DNA from: JBGAPI01 sp044221335
GTDB taxonomy: Bacteria; Pseudomonadota; Gammaproteobacteria; Xanthomonadales; Ahniellaceae
Direction: 5' to 3'
DNA: 64,000 nt
Assembly: GCA_044221335.1 (NCBI GenBank)
Contig: JBGAPI010000019.1
Span: 26,042-90,041 of the forward strand
Below, piece after piece: positions 62,844-64,000 of this stretch. How positions within the stretch are numbered: position 1 is the stretch's first letter; every line of letters begins with the position of its first letter. Under the pieces are notes generated by a model that was given only the letters and a program-made list of their open reading frames with translations, was not told the DNA's origin and searched no databases. Made by a program: the position numbers and the translations under genes.

Positions 62844-64000
<1,157 letters not shown>

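Overview
The window is about 64 kb of very G+C-rich DNA, coding densely on both strands. It looks like a chromosomal segment of a gammaproteobacterium of the order Xanthomonadales (Lysobacteraceae or Rhodanobacteraceae). This is inferred from gene order (fabI, ppiD, tRNA-Val, hupB, lon; fabF-pabB-pabC-mltG-tmk-holB-pilZ), from an ArsR-methyltransferase fusion in front of a split metH, from a secreted protein ending in FANGFE, and from dispersed short palindromic repeats of types common in that group. I saw no rRNA genes, CRISPR array, transposase or prophage genes.

Layout. 1-4.3 kb: a GYF_2 membrane protein (cut by the window edge), a Rieske oxygenase coupled to an APC permease, and a saccharopine-dehydrogenase-like protein. 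4.5-9.6 kb: a four-gene efflux operon (ATPase, a double HlyD-type lipoprotein adaptor, a single adaptor lipoprotein, a MacB-like permease) with every junction an ATGA overlap. 9.7-13.8 kb: two very small proteins, a molybdopterin oxidoreductase and a secreted delta-60-repeat protein. 13.8-16.8 kb: a PadR regulator with an ADOP-type permease and a putative multi-box operator. 17-21.6 kb: a TlpA-like thioredoxin, a TPR-GGDEF protein, YceH and an SRPBCC protein. 22-25 kb: a tiny secreted Cys-containing peptide followed by a second ADOP-like permease. 25-28 kb: moeB, moeA and mobA for molybdenum cofactor. 28.3-31.9 kb: a DHH phosphoesterase, then a visibly lower-GC orphan gene enclosed by two inverted arrays of the same 68-bp repeat. 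31.9-34.5 kb: nhaA, a lipase and a GNAT protein. 34.7-41.8 kb: the pilZ-holB-tmk-mltG-pabC-pabB-fabF block. 42-46.7 kb: a YcaQ/AlkX-type glycosylase, a DEAD-box helicase and a LexA protein with a long N-terminal extension. 47-52 kb: methionine cycle (regulator-methyltransferase fusion, metH in two genes). 52-56.2 kb: an HD hydrolase, a multiheme cytochrome c, dnaQ, rnhA and a methyltransferase. 56.4-64 kb: gloB, an MltD-like transglycosylase, fabI, a small membrane protein, ppiD, tRNA-Val, hupB and the 3' part of lon.

Themes. The mob/moe genes can supply cofactor to the molybdoenzyme. Three MacB-fold permeases lie within 20 kb. Palindromic repeats are abundant: some provide the TAG stop codon of the upstream gene, one sits in frame inside metH, and one family forms the inverted arrays around the orphan gene. 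The least explained items are that orphan gene, which carries a gapless internal duplication of a roughly 106-residue Cys/Trp-containing module, the Cys peptide with its permease, and the double-adaptor efflux operon. All functional calls are by eye from motifs, not from database searches.
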